From Bacteroidota bacterium (lineage in GTDB: Bacteria > Bacteroidota > Bacteroidia > UKL13-3): a DNA stretch of 64,000 nt. The DNA is taken from contig JAIXSO010000049.1 of assembly GCA_027484685.1 (NCBI GenBank), positions 1 through 64,000 of the forward strand, given 5' to 3'. The notes under the pieces were generated by a model. It searched no databases, was not told the origin of the DNA, and was given only the letters and a program-made list of their open reading frames with translations. The position numbers and the translations under genes are program-made. Positions 54,455-64,000 of this stretch are shown here, piece after piece. How positions within the stretch are numbered: position 1 is the stretch's first letter; the number at the start of each line of letters is the position of its first letter.

Positions 54455-55231
54455 ATGTTAGCTCCTGAAAAAATATTTGGATTAATTGGTGGAAGTCTAA
54501 AAAATACTTTTTCGAAGGATTATTTCACAAAAAAATTTGAGGAACAAAACTTACCTTGTGTTTACCAAAATTTTGAGCTAAAAAATATTGATGAATTACT
54601 TTCTTTAATTAAAAATAATGAGCTTTTAAGCGGATTAAATGTAACCATTCCATTTAAAGAATCTGTAATTCCATTGCTAACCCAATTGCACGAAAGTGCC
54701 GCCAAAATTGGGGCTGTTAATTGTATAAAAATTAATAGAAGTGATGATAAAATAGAACTGATTGGCTACAATACTGATGCCTTTGGTTTTAAAACTTCGT
54801 TACAAAAATTTATTCCAAAACATTTTAGCAGCAAAGCCCTCATTTTAGGCACAGGAGGAGCAAGTAAAGCCGTTCAATTTGTATGCAACCAATTGGCTAT
54901 TGAATTTACCTTAGTTACCTCACAAGAAAATAAAAACAATATTCAAGCAATCAATTATAAAAATATTGATAACAATTTAATGTTATCGCATCAATTAATC
55001 ATAAATACCACTCCGTTGGGCATGTTTCCTCATATTGATAGTATGCCTCCCATTAACTACCAAGCTATTTCGAGCAATCATTTCTGTTTTGATTTACTTT
55101 ATTTACCAGCCGAAACTCAGTTTTTAAAACTAGCCCAAAATAATGGTGCTAAGGTAAAAAATGGCCTAGAAATGCTGCACGAACAGGCCAATAGCGCTTT
55201 TGATATTTTTACAAATTGGAATTTATCATAA
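54455..55231 (+). CDS. aroE: Shikimate dehydrogenase
   Basis: Reduces 3-dehydroshikimate to shikimate with NADPH in aromatic amino acid synthesis. This 258-residue protein has the substrate loop SLKNTFSKDYF, the catalytic Lys in NVTIPFKESV, the cofactor loop GTGGASKAV, the TTPLGMFP motif and the C-terminal DLLYLPAETQFL and GLEMLHEQAN segments. It is slightly short but complete. The start lies one base beyond the engB stop, so the genes are co-transcribed. Confidence 0.95.
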   Translation: MLAPEKIFGLIGGSLKNTFSKDYFTKKFEEQNLPCVYQNFELKNIDELLSLIKNNELLSGLNVTIPFKESVIPLLTQLHESAAKIGAVNCIKINRSDDKIELIGYNTDAFGFKTSLQKFIPKHFSSKALILGTGGASKAVQFVCNQLAIEFTLVTSQENKNNIQAINYKNIDNNLMLSHQLIINTTPLGMFPHIDSMPPINYQAISSNHFCFDLLYLPAETQFLKLAQNNGAKVKNGLEMLHEQANSAFDIFTNWNLS

Positions 55232-55431
55232 ATTTTAATGCTTGCTATTACAATTATTTATAAATAGTTTATTACATTGCATCTTGATTATAAGTAAGTT
55301 TTGAATTTGATGTATAAACTAAATTTTTGATTTTTAAATATATAGTAACTGCAAAACCTAATTAAAATAAAGGCTTAATAAACAAATAATTACATACAAA
55401 TTAACTGTAGTTTGTATTTAACTTAAGTAAA

Positions 55432-57435
55432 ATGAAAACAAAAAATCTACTAATAGTAATGCTTGGATTGGCTACTTTCTCTTGCCAAAAAGTAACCAAA
55501 GATCCGGTAGAAACAGTAAATCCTACCGATATTAAAGACATAAACGAGTTGGTGGTTCCAAGTAATTTTGAATATAAAACATCAAATGAAATTGGTTTTA
55601 GCATTCAATTACTAACCAATGATGATAAGCCTATAAAAAATGTTAGGGTTGATATTATGGATGCCGCATCTGACTTAAAAGGCAATGTTTTGTTTTCTGG
55701 TTCAACCGATAATTTTGGTGTATTTTCGGTTAAAGCTGAAATACCAAGCCACATGAAACAAGTGGTGGTAAACACTGATTATATTGGCATTCCAAACGAT
55801 GTAATTTTAGATTTAGTTATACCATCAACTAGTATAACTTTAGGAGGAAGTAATCCTTTAAAAATAACAACGGCACAAGGTAAATACATAACTGGAAATA
55901 ACGTTGCATTAGGTAAAGCAACAGATTTTTCATACAGGTTAGGTACTTGGGAATTAATTAATGGTAAACCAAATTATTTAGTAACTCCACGTGATGTAAT
56001 TTCATCATCTTTTTTATCGGATGTAAATACTTCATTGCCAGAAAGAAGACCTGTTCCAATTTATAACCCAGCATATTTGTCAAATACAGCCGAACGAAAT
56101 ATAAAAATCAGTGCAATTTCTGATGTTTGGATAACATTTGTGCATGAAGGTGCAGGTTTTAGAAATACATTATTTTATTATGTGTACAATGTAAATAATC
56201 CACCTACTACCAGAAACGATATTGATTCATTGATTGTAGTGTTTCCAAATGCTTCATATGCTGGTAGTGGAGGTAACTTAATAAGTGGCGATAAAGTATT
56301 AATTGGTCGTTTTGGAGCTGATACGGTTATTGGATTTGCAATTTCGGCAGATGGTTACAGAAGTTCAGGTATTCAAAATGGAACCCTTTATTTCTCCGAC
56401 AAAACTTTAAATACCAACGAAAGCAATGCTGCTAAAAAAGAGCATTCAGTATTATTTTTCGATAATTCAACTGATAGATTTTTACTTGCTTTTGAAGATT
56501 TGAACCGCACCAGTGGCAGTAGTGATGAAGACTTTAATGATGTGGTATTTTTTGCTAAAGCAAATCCTGTTACAGCCATTGACAAAACCAATGTGTTGCC
56601 AATAACTTCATACAAAGACAGCGATAATGATGGAATAGCAGACAATTTAGAAGATTATCCTAACGATGCTACTAAGGCATTTAATAATTACTACCCATCG
56701 TTTAGTGCAATGGCTACAGTGGCATTTGAAGACCAATGGCCAAGTAAAGGCGATTACGATTTGAATGATTTGGTAATAAATTACAGATACAATGTAATTA
56801 CCAATGCAAGCAATAATGTAGTAAAAGTAGAGGGTAAGTTTAAACCACGAGCAGCTGGTGGGGTTTATAAAAACGCATTTGGGGTAGAGTTTCCAACTAC
56901 TAGAGGCAATGTTAAAAACATGACTGGAGCTAACTTAGAAACTGGACAAAGTAAAGCTGTGGCAATACTTTTTGAAAACTCAAGATTATTATTTAATAAC
57001 CAATTTAATACCAATAGCACCGACCAATATCAAAATGTAGATACGATAAGTATTAGTTTTGAACTTAACACACCAATTTCTTTGAATACATTTTCAGTAG
57101 GTTCATACAATCCATTTATTTATGTAAATGAAACAGGAAAAGGCAGAGGTTATGAAGTACATTTAGCAGGAAAAATGCCAACTAATTTAGCCAATACAAG
57201 CATTTTTGGAACATCGAGCGATGCAACAAACATTGGCAATGGAGAATATTACAAAACAAAAAACAATTTACCATTTGCCATAAATACGCCCCAATCGTTT
57301 AGTTACCCTAAAGAAAAAGTTCAAATTATTAATGCCTACAATTTCTTTTCAACATGGGCTGCATCAGGAGGAAGCACAAAAGCCGATTGGTATTTTAACA
57401 GTTCAGGATATAGAAACAACTCAAATATCTATTAA
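55432..57435 (+). CDS. LruC-domain lipoprotein
   Basis: A 667-residue lipoprotein (lipobox LATFSCQK, Cys18). An N-terminal beta-sandwich resembling carboxypeptidase regulatory repeats (IQLLTNDDKPIKNVRVDIMD, about 55-110) is followed by a DUF4114-like segment (FEDLNRTSGSSDEDFNDVVF, about 351-375). A calcium-type loop DSDNDGIADNLEDYP comes next at about 396. The LruC domain (VAFEDQWPSKGDYDLNDLVI ... KPRAAGGVYKNAFGVEF) occupies the rest. It is probably a surface-exposed lipoprotein; family members are known mainly from Bacteroidota and Leptospira-type surface proteins. The receiver gene lies about 240 bases downstream. Confidence 0.92.
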   Translation: MKTKNLLIVMLGLATFSCQKVTKDPVETVNPTDIKDINELVVPSNFEYKTSNEIGFSIQLLTNDDKPIKNVRVDIMDAASDLKGNVLFSGSTDNFGVFSVKAEIPSHMKQVVVNTDYIGIPNDVILDLVIPSTSITLGGSNPLKITTAQGKYITGNNVALGKATDFSYRLGTWELINGKPNYLVTPRDVISSSFLSDVNTSLPERRPVPIYNPAYLSNTAERNIKISAISDVWITFVHEGAGFRNTLFYYVYNVNNPPTTRNDIDSLIVVFPNASYAGSGGNLISGDKVLIGRFGADTVIGFAISADGYRSSGIQNGTLYFSDKTLNTNESNAAKKEHSVLFFDNSTDRFLLAFEDLNRTSGSSDEDFNDVVFFAKANPVTAIDKTNVLPITSYKDSDNDGIADNLEDYPNDATKAFNNYYPSFSAMATVAFEDQWPSKGDYDLNDLVINYRYNVITNASNNVVKVEGKFKPRAAGGVYKNAFGVEFPTTRGNVKNMTGANLETGQSKAVAILFENSRLLFNNQFNTNSTDQYQNVDTISISFELNTPISLNTFSVGSYNPFIYVNETGKGRGYEVHLAGKMPTNLANTSIFGTSSDATNIGNGEYYKTKNNLPFAINTPQSFSYPKEKVQIINAYNFFSTWAASGGSTKADWYFNSSGYRNNSNIY

Positions 57436-57460
57436 ACAATATATTATATATTTTAGAAAG

Positions 57461-57490
57461 AAAGTTGCACATTTTTGCAACTTTTTTTTT
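57461..57490 (+). terminator. Terminator after the LruC lipoprotein gene
   Basis: AAAGTTGCA (57461-57469) pairs with TGCAACTTT (57476-57484), followed by additional T residues. The remaining spacer to 57676 holds only the promoter box noted separately. Confidence 0.88.
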
Positions 57491-57608
57491 AGAAAATAAG
57501 TAAAAAATGTTATATTAAAATTATCAAAAAAACTATTTAAAAGAATTAATTTTCAATACAAAGTAACGTATTATCTATTTTAGTGGCGGTTTTTTAAACT
57601 ATTTTACA

Positions 57609-57616
57609 TAACTTTG
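57609..57616 (+). promoter_or_regulatory. Candidate -7 box for the response regulator and hybrid kinase genes
   Basis: TAACTTTG matches TAnnTTTG exactly, 60 bases upstream of the response regulator start. A clear -33 element is not visible. Confidence 0.5.
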
Positions 57617-57676
57617 ACAACTAGTTAAAATAAAATACAAACATTATCCGCTTAAATCAACCCAAAAAAATAAGCC

Positions 57677-58087
57677 ATGACAAAACTAAATAGTATTTGT
57701 ATAATTGATGACGATGACATTTATACGTTTTTGCTAAAAAAAACGCTTAAGAAAATAGATATCTGTAATGATATAAAAACATATATTAATGGCTCAGATG
57801 GCATACAAAAAATTAAGGCCTTAATTGAAAATAATGAACCTCTCCCCGATTTGATTTTACTTGATATAAATATGCCTATTTTGGATGGATGGGAGTTTTT
57901 AGATGAATTTGAAAAAATAAAAGATAAATGTAAAAATAAAATATCTATTTATGTAGTAAGTTCATCCATTTCGATAGCCGATATAAACAAAGCCAAACAA
58001 CACAAAGAAGTAACAGATTTTTTGACCAAACCAATTGAAGCGGACACATTAATAAAAATTTGTGAACATCATAATCAAATACAGTAA
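57677..58087 (+). CDS. Single-domain response regulator
   Basis: A 136-residue stand-alone receiver domain with no output domain. The acidic pocket (CIIDDDDIYTF), the phospho-acceptor Asp63 in LILLDINMPILDGW, the Ser in VVSSSISIAD and the Lys in FLTKPIEADT are all present. It can only relay phosphate or act by protein contact. It lies 17 bases upstream of the hybrid histidine kinase gene and is its probable partner; the pathway output is not visible here. Confidence 0.93.
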   Translation: MTKLNSICIIDDDDIYTFLLKKTLKKIDICNDIKTYINGSDGIQKIKALIENNEPLPDLILLDINMPILDGWEFLDEFEKIKDKCKNKISIYVVSSSISIADINKAKQHKEVTDFLTKPIEADTLIKICEHHNQIQ

Positions 58088-58104
58088 ATAAATTCCCCAT
58101 TTTA

Positions 58105-61100
58105 ATGAATCATTTAGGTAATGAGTTTCAAAAACTAATATCGAATAATAGAGAACTAAGTAGTTTTATTGAAAACTCTTGTATTTGTGGATATTGGTTA
58201 ATTGATGAAACAACTCAAAACAATGTTTTTATAAGCAAAAGCTTTAGTGCTTTTTTAGGTTATGCACCAAACCAAGAAATAAATAATAGTGATAGAGATA
58301 AATTTTTGCAAATTCTTAAACAAAATAGTAATAATAATAGATATTCATTCCAACATAAATTAGGATATAATATAATTTTCGAAATTCAGAAATTTGCACA
58401 TACCTCAATTGTAAATCATACTTTGGTTGGATTTAATTTCATTGAATCTGAAACTCCATTATTTAACAATCCAAATATTGATTTAATGCAAAGTAAAGAA
58501 ATGCTGGTTCAAGCAGCTGAGGTTTCAAAGGTTGGTGGCTGGGAAATTGATTTAAATACAAACCAATTGATTTGGACAGATATTACTAAAGTAATACATG
58601 AAGTATCGATAGATTACCAACCCAATGTTGATAAAGCTATTGAATTTTATAAATCAGGATTTTATAGAGATAAAATTAAATTACTTGTAAATAATCTTAT
58701 AGAAAATGGGATTCCATACGATGAGGAATTTATAATCTGTACCTCTTCAGGTGCAGAAAAATGGGTTAGAGCAATTGGCAAAGCAAAATTTATTGATAAT
58801 AAATGTGAAAAAATATATGGTACTTTTCAAGACATAGACCATTTAAAAAAAATAGAAATTGAAAATAAACAAGTACTAAAACTTATTCAAAACTTAACAG
58901 AGGAATTGCCGGCAGGTTTGTATCAATTCCAAATGATGGATGATGGAACCATTTCATTTCCATATTTATCAAAGGGCTTTTTAAATTTATTTGAAGTAGC
59001 AGAGTTTGAGTTTAAGGAAAATCCTCATTTAGCATTTTCAATGATTTATGAAGAAGATTTAGAAATGGTTCATAAATCAATAGAACAATCTGCACAAAAC
59101 TTAGAGAAATGGTCGTTAAACTTTAGGGTAAGAACAAAAACAAAAGAATTGGTTTGGATAAAAGGCGAATCAAATCCTGAAAGAATTGAGCATGGGACCA
59201 TTTGGCATGGTTATATGCTTGATACCACTATGCAAAAAAACACTGAAATTGCACTTCAAAATGCTATTGAAACTGCTAATTTAGCTAGTAAATCAAAGTC
59301 GGAATTTTTAGCCAATATGAGCCACGAAATTAGGACTCCTTTAAATGGGGTAATTGGCTTTATTGACTTATTAATGCAAACCAAGTTAGATACCATGCAA
59401 CATCAATACATGGATACGGTTTTTAAATCGGCTAATACTTTACTTGAAATTATAAATGATATACTTGATTTTTCGAAAATAGAAGCCGGAAAATTAGAAC
59501 TATCGGTTGAGGAAATTGATTTATTTGAACTAAGTAGCCAAGTTACAGATATTGTTAAATTTCAGGCACATGCAAAAAACTTAGAAATTCTTTTAAAAGT
59601 ATCGCCTCGCGTTCCGCAATTTATTTTAGCTGATTCGATACGCCTAAGACAGATTTTAGTAAACCTAATGGGCAATGCCATTAAATTTACCGAAAAAGGC
59701 GAAATAGAACTTAAAATAGAAGCATTAGGGACAACCGTTAATAGCGAAACACATTTTAGATTTTCTGTAAGAGATACTGGTGTAGGTATTGATAGTAAAA
59801 ATTTATATAAAATTTTTGAAGCCTTTTCGCAAGAAGATGCTTCTACATCGCGCAAGTTTGGCGGCACTGGCTTGGGATTGACCATTTCGAACAAATTACT
59901 TTCGTTAATGGGAAGTAAGCTAGAGCTTAAATCGGAAATTGGCATTGGTAGTGTTTTTTATTTTGATATTTTACTAAAATCAAAACAAGGCAATAATAAC
60001 TTAGATTGGAAAAAACTAACCGACATAAACAAAGTATTGATTGTAGATGATAATGCCAATAACAGAATTATTTTGCAACAAATGTTTTCGTTAAGATATG
60101 TGCAAATTGATACCGTAAAGAATGGTATTGAAGCCCTTGAAAAACTTAATGAAAATAACCGCTATGATGTAATTTTAATGGATTATAATATGCCTTATTT
60201 GGATGGTATTGAAACCGTAAAAAATATTAGGTACAAGCTAAAATTATCTGACAATGAATTGCCCATTATTTTATTAAATAACTCAACCGAAGATGAGCAG
60301 TTAAACGCCATTTGTGAAGAATTATCTATTCAACATAAACTAGTAAAGCCGGTAAAACTAAACCTACTTTACCACTGCTTATTACAAGTTCAAAACAAGG
60401 AACAAAAAGTTAAACTTCCTCCTGCTAAAGCTAAAAAACAAGAAATTAATAGGGATGAAATCAATATACTTATAGCCGATGACAATCAAATAAATATGAT
60501 GCTTACTAAAAGCATATTTAAAAATATTTTACCTAATGCCATTATCCAAGAGGCACAAAACGGAATTGAGGCTGTATCAATATTTGTAAAACATAAACCT
60601 GATATCATTTTTATGGATATACAAATGCCTGAAATGAATGGCTACAAAGCGGCTATTGAAATAAGAAAATTTGAAACTGAAGGACATGTGCCAATAGTGG
60701 CTTTAACAGCAGGAACCGTAATTGGCGAAAAAGAAAGATGCCTAAGAGCAGGAATGGACGACTATATAAGCAAACCCGTAGTTACCGAAACAATAATAAA
60801 TACAATAAATAAGTGGCTCGATTATAGCAATGGAGTTTATAAAAAACGAGAAAATATGGAAACCAATGATTTAAATAAACATTTTGATTTTGAAAAACTG
60901 AAAGAACGTTTAGATCAAGATGAAGAATTAATAGACCAATTAATGGTAATGACCAAAGAATATTTAATTGATTTTATTCCAACTTTAGATAATTTAATTA
61001 ACAAAAACGATAAACCTGCAATAAAATCTCATGCACACAAAATGAAAGGAACTGCCCTTTCGGTATGCTTTAGCGAATTGGCATTACTAGCGCTTGAACT

Positions 61101-61206
61101 TGAAAAAACGGATAGTTTTGACGATTATAACTTTGTAAGTTTTAAGGCAAATATTGTTAGAGAAATTAACTATTTAATTAACATGATAAACGAACGCACT
61201 AACTAG
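58105..61206 (+). CDS. Hybrid sensor histidine kinase with PAS repeats, two receivers and an Hpt domain
   Basis: A 1033-residue cytoplasmic kinase with no membrane segment. Three PAS-like sensor domains (about 15-125, 133-250 and 268-385) precede the HisKA domain (LANMSHEIRTPLNGV, His407) and the HATPase domain (NAIKFT, DTGVGI, GGTGLGL). Receiver 1 has Asp693 (VILMDYNMP) and receiver 2 has Asp838 (IIFMDIQMP). A C-terminal Hpt domain carries SHAHKMKG with phospho-acceptor His978. A complete phosphorelay within one chain is thus possible, ending on the adjacent single-domain receiver. The signal is unknown; PAS domains often sense redox or small molecules. Confidence 0.95.
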   Translation: MNHLGNEFQKLISNNRELSSFIENSCICGYWLIDETTQNNVFISKSFSAFLGYAPNQEINNSDRDKFLQILKQNSNNNRYSFQHKLGYNIIFEIQKFAHTSIVNHTLVGFNFIESETPLFNNPNIDLMQSKEMLVQAAEVSKVGGWEIDLNTNQLIWTDITKVIHEVSIDYQPNVDKAIEFYKSGFYRDKIKLLVNNLIENGIPYDEEFIICTSSGAEKWVRAIGKAKFIDNKCEKIYGTFQDIDHLKKIEIENKQVLKLIQNLTEELPAGLYQFQMMDDGTISFPYLSKGFLNLFEVAEFEFKENPHLAFSMIYEEDLEMVHKSIEQSAQNLEKWSLNFRVRTKTKELVWIKGESNPERIEHGTIWHGYMLDTTMQKNTEIALQNAIETANLASKSKSEFLANMSHEIRTPLNGVIGFIDLLMQTKLDTMQHQYMDTVFKSANTLLEIINDILDFSKIEAGKLELSVEEIDLFELSSQVTDIVKFQAHAKNLEILLKVSPRVPQFILADSIRLRQILVNLMGNAIKFTEKGEIELKIEALGTTVNSETHFRFSVRDTGVGIDSKNLYKIFEAFSQEDASTSRKFGGTGLGLTISNKLLSLMGSKLELKSEIGIGSVFYFDILLKSKQGNNNLDWKKLTDINKVLIVDDNANNRIILQQMFSLRYVQIDTVKNGIEALEKLNENNRYDVILMDYNMPYLDGIETVKNIRYKLKLSDNELPIILLNNSTEDEQLNAICEELSIQHKLVKPVKLNLLYHCLLQVQNKEQKVKLPPAKAKKQEINRDEINILIADDNQINMMLTKSIFKNILPNAIIQEAQNGIEAVSIFVKHKPDIIFMDIQMPEMNGYKAAIEIRKFETEGHVPIVALTAGTVIGEKERCLRAGMDDYISKPVVTETIINTINKWLDYSNGVYKKRENMETNDLNKHFDFEKLKERLDQDEELIDQLMVMTKEYLIDFIPTLDNLINKNDKPAIKSHAHKMKGTALSVCFSELALLALELEKTDSFDDYNFVSFKANIVREINYLINMINERTN

Positions 61207-61346
61207 TATTTTTAAGCTTACTAGCTTTTTAAAAACGTCCATATTTTTATTTTTTTGCTTTATCAAATTTTGGTAAAAGAACTTTTACTGATAATTCTTC
61301 GTATTTACTTTTAAAACCAATACAATAAAATTGTGTTTAAAATTTT

Positions 61347-62159
61347 ATGACAAATTCGTATTTAACCAACCTAAAGGCCGAAATAGAACCATTAAGACAG
61401 GAACTAATAAATCATAGTTTATATAAAAACATAAAAACTATGGAGCATTTAAAGGTGTTTATGGAACACCATATTTATGCAGTTTGGGATTTCATGTCGT
61501 TATTAAAATCGTTACAAAAACATTTAACCTGCGTACAAACTCCTTGGTACCCTGTAGGCACTGCCGATACTAGGTATTTAATTAATGAAATAGTATTAGG
61601 CGAAGAAAGTGATGTAGATGAAAAAGGTAAAAGAATAAGTCATTTTGAACTTTATTTACAAGCCATGCAGCAAGCTGATTGTAAAACAAATACCATCACC
61701 CATTTTATTAATAATATTAGCAAAGGTACTCATGTAAACGATGCATTGGTACTAGCCAATGTAAGTAATGGTGCAAGCTATTTTGTACAAAATACTTTTA
61801 AAACAATTGCTACGCAAAATCCTGCTGTGCTATCGGCAGTGTTTACTTTTGGAAGAGAAGATTTAATACCAGATATGTTTTTAAGTTTGATAAATGAGCT
61901 GAAAAAACAGTTTCCAAACAAACTTGATATTTTACAATATTATATTGAACGCCACATTGAGGTAGATGGTGGACACCATTCGCATTTGGCTTATCAAATG
62001 ACCGAAAACTTATGTGGAACTGACGCCACCAAATGGGCTGAGGCTACCTTGTATGTTAAAGAATCGTTGCAAGCGCGCATTAACCTCTGGAATGCCATTG
62101 AAGAAAGCATAAAAAGCACTTCGGCAACTACAGTTAACCAAAACCAAGCAAGTAATTAA
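61347..62159 (+). CDS. DUF3050-family protein, possible heme-oxygenase-like diiron enzyme
   Basis: A 270-residue, mostly helical protein of the DUF3050 family. Conserved acidic and His residues cluster in helices: [12 protein letters not shown] (39-49), NEIVLGEES (80-88), and [11 protein letters not shown] (201-211). The arrangement of Glu/Asp with His resembles the ligand set of heme-oxygenase-like diiron oxidases, but that relation is inferred. Such enzymes oxidise free or carrier-bound small molecules. It is followed after 11 bases by an MBL exonuclease gene, so the two may share a transcript. Function is not established. Confidence 0.85.
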   Translation: MTNSYLTNLKAEIEPLRQELINHSLYKNIKTMEHLKVFMEHHIYAVWDFMSLLKSLQKHLTCVQTPWYPVGTADTRYLINEIVLGEESDVDEKGKRISHFELYLQAMQQADCKTNTITHFINNISKGTHVNDALVLANVSNGASYFVQNTFKTIATQNPAVLSAVFTFGREDLIPDMFLSLINELKKQFPNKLDILQYYIERHIEVDGGHHSHLAYQMTENLCGTDATKWAEATLYVKESLQARINLWNAIEESIKSTSATTVNQNQASN

Positions 62160-62170
62160 TTATAACAAAC

Positions 62171-63193
62171 ATGCTAATTGAATTTACCAATAAAGGCATG
62201 TTTGTTCCTATTGCCAATGTATATATTGACCCATGGACCGCTGTGCCCAAAGCATTGATAACACATGCACACAGCGACCATGCAAGGTTTGGTAGCCAAC
62301 AATATTTATCACACCACCAAAGCATTCCTATTTTACAAAAACGTTTAGGACCTCAAAGTTTTACAGGCATAAATTATAATGAAACCATTAATATAAATGG
62401 TGTTAACTTTACATTTTATCCTGCTGGGCATGTATTGGGTTCTGCTCAAATTAAAGTAGAATACAAAGGTGAAATTTGGGTAGCCAGTGGAGATTATAAA
62501 TTAGAAAACGATGGTGTTTCAGCTCCTTTTGAATCGGTAAAATGTCATACATTTATAACAGAATCTACCTTTGGATTACCTGTTTATAAATGGCAATCGC
62601 AACAAGCAATTTTTGATGAAATAAATAGTTGGTGGCAGCAAAATATAAACGAAGGAAAATGCTCTGTAATTTTAGCTTACTCACTTGGAAAAGCGCAACG
62701 CATTATGCAAAACATCAATACCAACTTAGGCCCTATTTTAGTGCATGGAGCAGTTGATGAAATGAATAAAGCACACGAGGAAGCAAATGTGCAATTAAAC
62801 TACTCAAAAAAAATTACGCCAGAATTAAGCAAAGCTGATTATAAAAATGCTTTGGTAATTGCTCCACCAGCGGTGGAAGGAAGTGCTTGGTTAAAAAAAA
62901 TGGAGCCTTATAGTTTAGCAGTAGCCAGCGGTTGGATGGGTTTAAGAGGAGTTAGGCGCAGAATGAGCGCTGATAGAGGTTTTGTGTTAAGCGATCATGC
63001 AGATTGGCCTAGTTTGAACACAGCAGTTCAAAATACCGGTGCCGAGAATATTTTGGTTACACATGGTTTTACTTCCATTTTTGCCAAATGGCTTACTGAT
63101 AAAGGCTATAATGCAAGCGAAGTGAATACCAAATTTAATGGTGAAAGTTTAACCGAAACAGAAAATACAGATAGTAAATTAGAAACAGAATAA
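62171..63193 (+). CDS. MBL-fold exonuclease, DNA-ligase-associated family
   Basis: A 340-residue metallo-beta-lactamase plus beta-CASP-type protein. The metal motif is THAHSDHARF (His32, His34, Asp36, His37), and later PAGHVLGSAQI and LSDHADWPS fit the family. It corresponds to the putative exonuclease usually encoded next to an ATP-dependent DNA ligase and a helicase in Bacteroidota. Here the neighbours are DUF3050 and a transporter, so the ligase and helicase are not adjacent. A role in DNA end processing is inferred from the family. Confidence 0.92.
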   Translation: MLIEFTNKGMFVPIANVYIDPWTAVPKALITHAHSDHARFGSQQYLSHHQSIPILQKRLGPQSFTGINYNETININGVNFTFYPAGHVLGSAQIKVEYKGEIWVASGDYKLENDGVSAPFESVKCHTFITESTFGLPVYKWQSQQAIFDEINSWWQQNINEGKCSVILAYSLGKAQRIMQNINTNLGPILVHGAVDEMNKAHEEANVQLNYSKKITPELSKADYKNALVIAPPAVEGSAWLKKMEPYSLAVASGWMGLRGVRRRMSADRGFVLSDHADWPSLNTAVQNTGAENILVTHGFTSIFAKWLTDKGYNASEVNTKFNGESLTETENTDSKLETE

Positions 63194-63195
63194 AA

Positions 63196-64000
63196 TTAAT
63201 TAGCCTTTACAGCTTCAGCTTTTTTAAAACTAGCTAAATAAACTCCGGCAAATACGATTAACATAAAAATTAGTTTTTCAAAACTCAATTCATCGGTAGC
63301 AAATACAATAGCAATAATGGTAGCGCAAACTGGTTGCAAATAAATATAAGTGCCTACCAAACTGCTGCTAGCATGGCGCAAAGCATACGCATTTAATACA
63401 TAGGTTAAAAAAGTAGAACCAACGGTAATAAAGCCTACAAATAGCCAAATTTTACTAGAAAAGGTACTCCATTCTATTTGTGTAAACTCGTTAAAACCAA
63501 AAGGAAGAACCAATAAAGTGCCAAACAAAAAGCTGTACAAAGTAACTGTAAGTGGATGGTATTTATGAATTAACTGTTTGGCATATACCAAATAAAATGC
63601 ATAAATAATGGCATTGGCAGCCACCATAATATCGCCTAAAACCCTATCAGAATCAAACTGAAACTTACGTCCGCCAACTAGCATAATGGCTCCTAAACTG
63701 GCCAATAAAACGCCTATCAGTTTACGAATTGTAATTTTTTCTTTGTTCCACCAAACAGAAATTACAATAACAAAAATGGGCGTATTCATCATCAATACAG
63801 AACCATTTATGGGAGTGGTAATTGATAAACCTTTAAAAAACAAAAGCATATTAGCAGCCACACCAAATATGGCACAAACCACTAATTTTAATAAATCGGT
63901 TTTATCCTTAATTTTTTCTTTTATAAACGATTTATGGAACAAAAAAATTAATACACTTGCCACCGAAACCCTTAATAAAATAAAGGCAAAAGGCTTTATG
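63196..64000 (-). CDS. DMT-family (EamA) transporter, partial (5' end outside window)
   Basis: The frame stays open through a GTG at 63963 to the right edge (residues continuing AFILLRVSV), so the gene is cut. At least 268 residues of a roughly 300-residue protein are visible, with about eight or nine of ten expected helices. The repeated EamA pattern is seen in LMMNTPIFVIVISVWWNKE ... LLASLGAIMLVGG and LQPVCATIIAIVF ... GVYLASF. Members export metabolites or amino acids by drug/metabolite exchange. The stop codon lies 3 bases from that of the exonuclease gene, with no terminator visible between these convergent genes. Confidence 0.9.
   Translation of the reverse strand, partial: IKPFAFILLRVSVASVLIFLFHKSFIKEKIKDKTDLLKLVVCAIFGVAANMLLFFKGLSITTPINGSVLMMNTPIFVIVISVWWNKEKITIRKLIGVLLASLGAIMLVGGRKFQFDSDRVLGDIMVAANAIIYAFYLVYAKQLIHKYHPLTVTLYSFLFGTLLVLPFGFNEFTQIEWSTFSSKIWLFVGFITVGSTFLTYVLNAYALRHASSSLVGTYIYLQPVCATIIAIVFATDELSFEKLIFMLIVFAGVYLASFKKAEAVKAN

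Overview
This window is AT-rich chromosomal DNA from a member of the Bacteroidota, order not determined. The evidence is lipoproteins with short lipoboxes, an M36 peptidase with a C-terminal type IX secretion (T9SS) sorting domain, -7 promoter boxes of the TAnnTTTG type, a LruC-domain lipoprotein, a BatA-type membrane protein and typical Bacteroidota versions of housekeeping enzymes. I see no rRNA, tRNA, CRISPR array, prophage or complete insertion sequence. No stretch longer than about 300 bases lacks a gene.

Layout. 1-6170: secreted and envelope proteins on the minus strand (a PKD-type secreted protein cut by the left edge, a di-heme peroxidase with its MbnP-like partner, an M36 metallopeptidase) around a plus-strand yajQ. 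6288-9823: housekeeping genes trpS, ribF, pyrR, pyrB. 9897-13189: a membrane glycosyltransferase, a ZIP transporter, a PAP2 phosphatase and a methyltransferase. 13485-16979: a very large predicted outer-membrane barrel. 17051-17756: a RelE/ParE-type toxin-antitoxin pair bracketed by two copies of a palindromic repeat. 17811-21837: four consecutive exported proteins, ending in an unusual fusion of a TIMP-like domain with a patatin phospholipase. 21838-30550: membrane protein, BatA protein, two glycosyltransferases, RecQ, a LolD-like ATPase and a lipoprotein. 30728-33365: smpB, an atypical SDR and an MBL hydrolase.

33493-45878 is an exopolysaccharide locus. Eight minus-strand genes encode three GT2 and one GT4 glycosyltransferases, a Wzy-type polymerase/ligase, a Wzx-type flippase, a Wzc/GumC-type chain-length protein with a degraded kinase domain, and a half-length TolC-like outer-membrane protein. 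A divergent pair encodes a glycosyltransferase and a hexapeptide acyltransferase. Together they could build, flip, polymerise and export a surface polysaccharide.

45971-64000 holds a cytochrome c lipoprotein, a lipid kinase, hisS, hutH, a PAP2 phosphatase, rsmE, a bactofilin, an RRM protein, engB, aroE, a LruC lipoprotein, a response regulator with a large hybrid histidine kinase, a DUF3050 protein, an MBL exonuclease and a DMT transporter cut by the right edge.

The most unusual signals are not genes. First, at least nine loci carry short tandem arrays with a 7-base period (one 8-base and one 9-base array also occur). Their unit sequences differ, and three arrays lie in frame inside conserved enzymes. 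Second, several palindromic REP-like elements occur, two of which bracket the toxin-antitoxin pair and one of which supplies the toxin's stop codon. Other points of interest are the MbnP/MbnH-like pair without a methanobactin gene, the TIMP-patatin fusion, the degraded Wzc kinase with a half TolC, a glycosyltransferase lacking a normal start codon, and an SDR lacking its catalytic Tyr and Lys.
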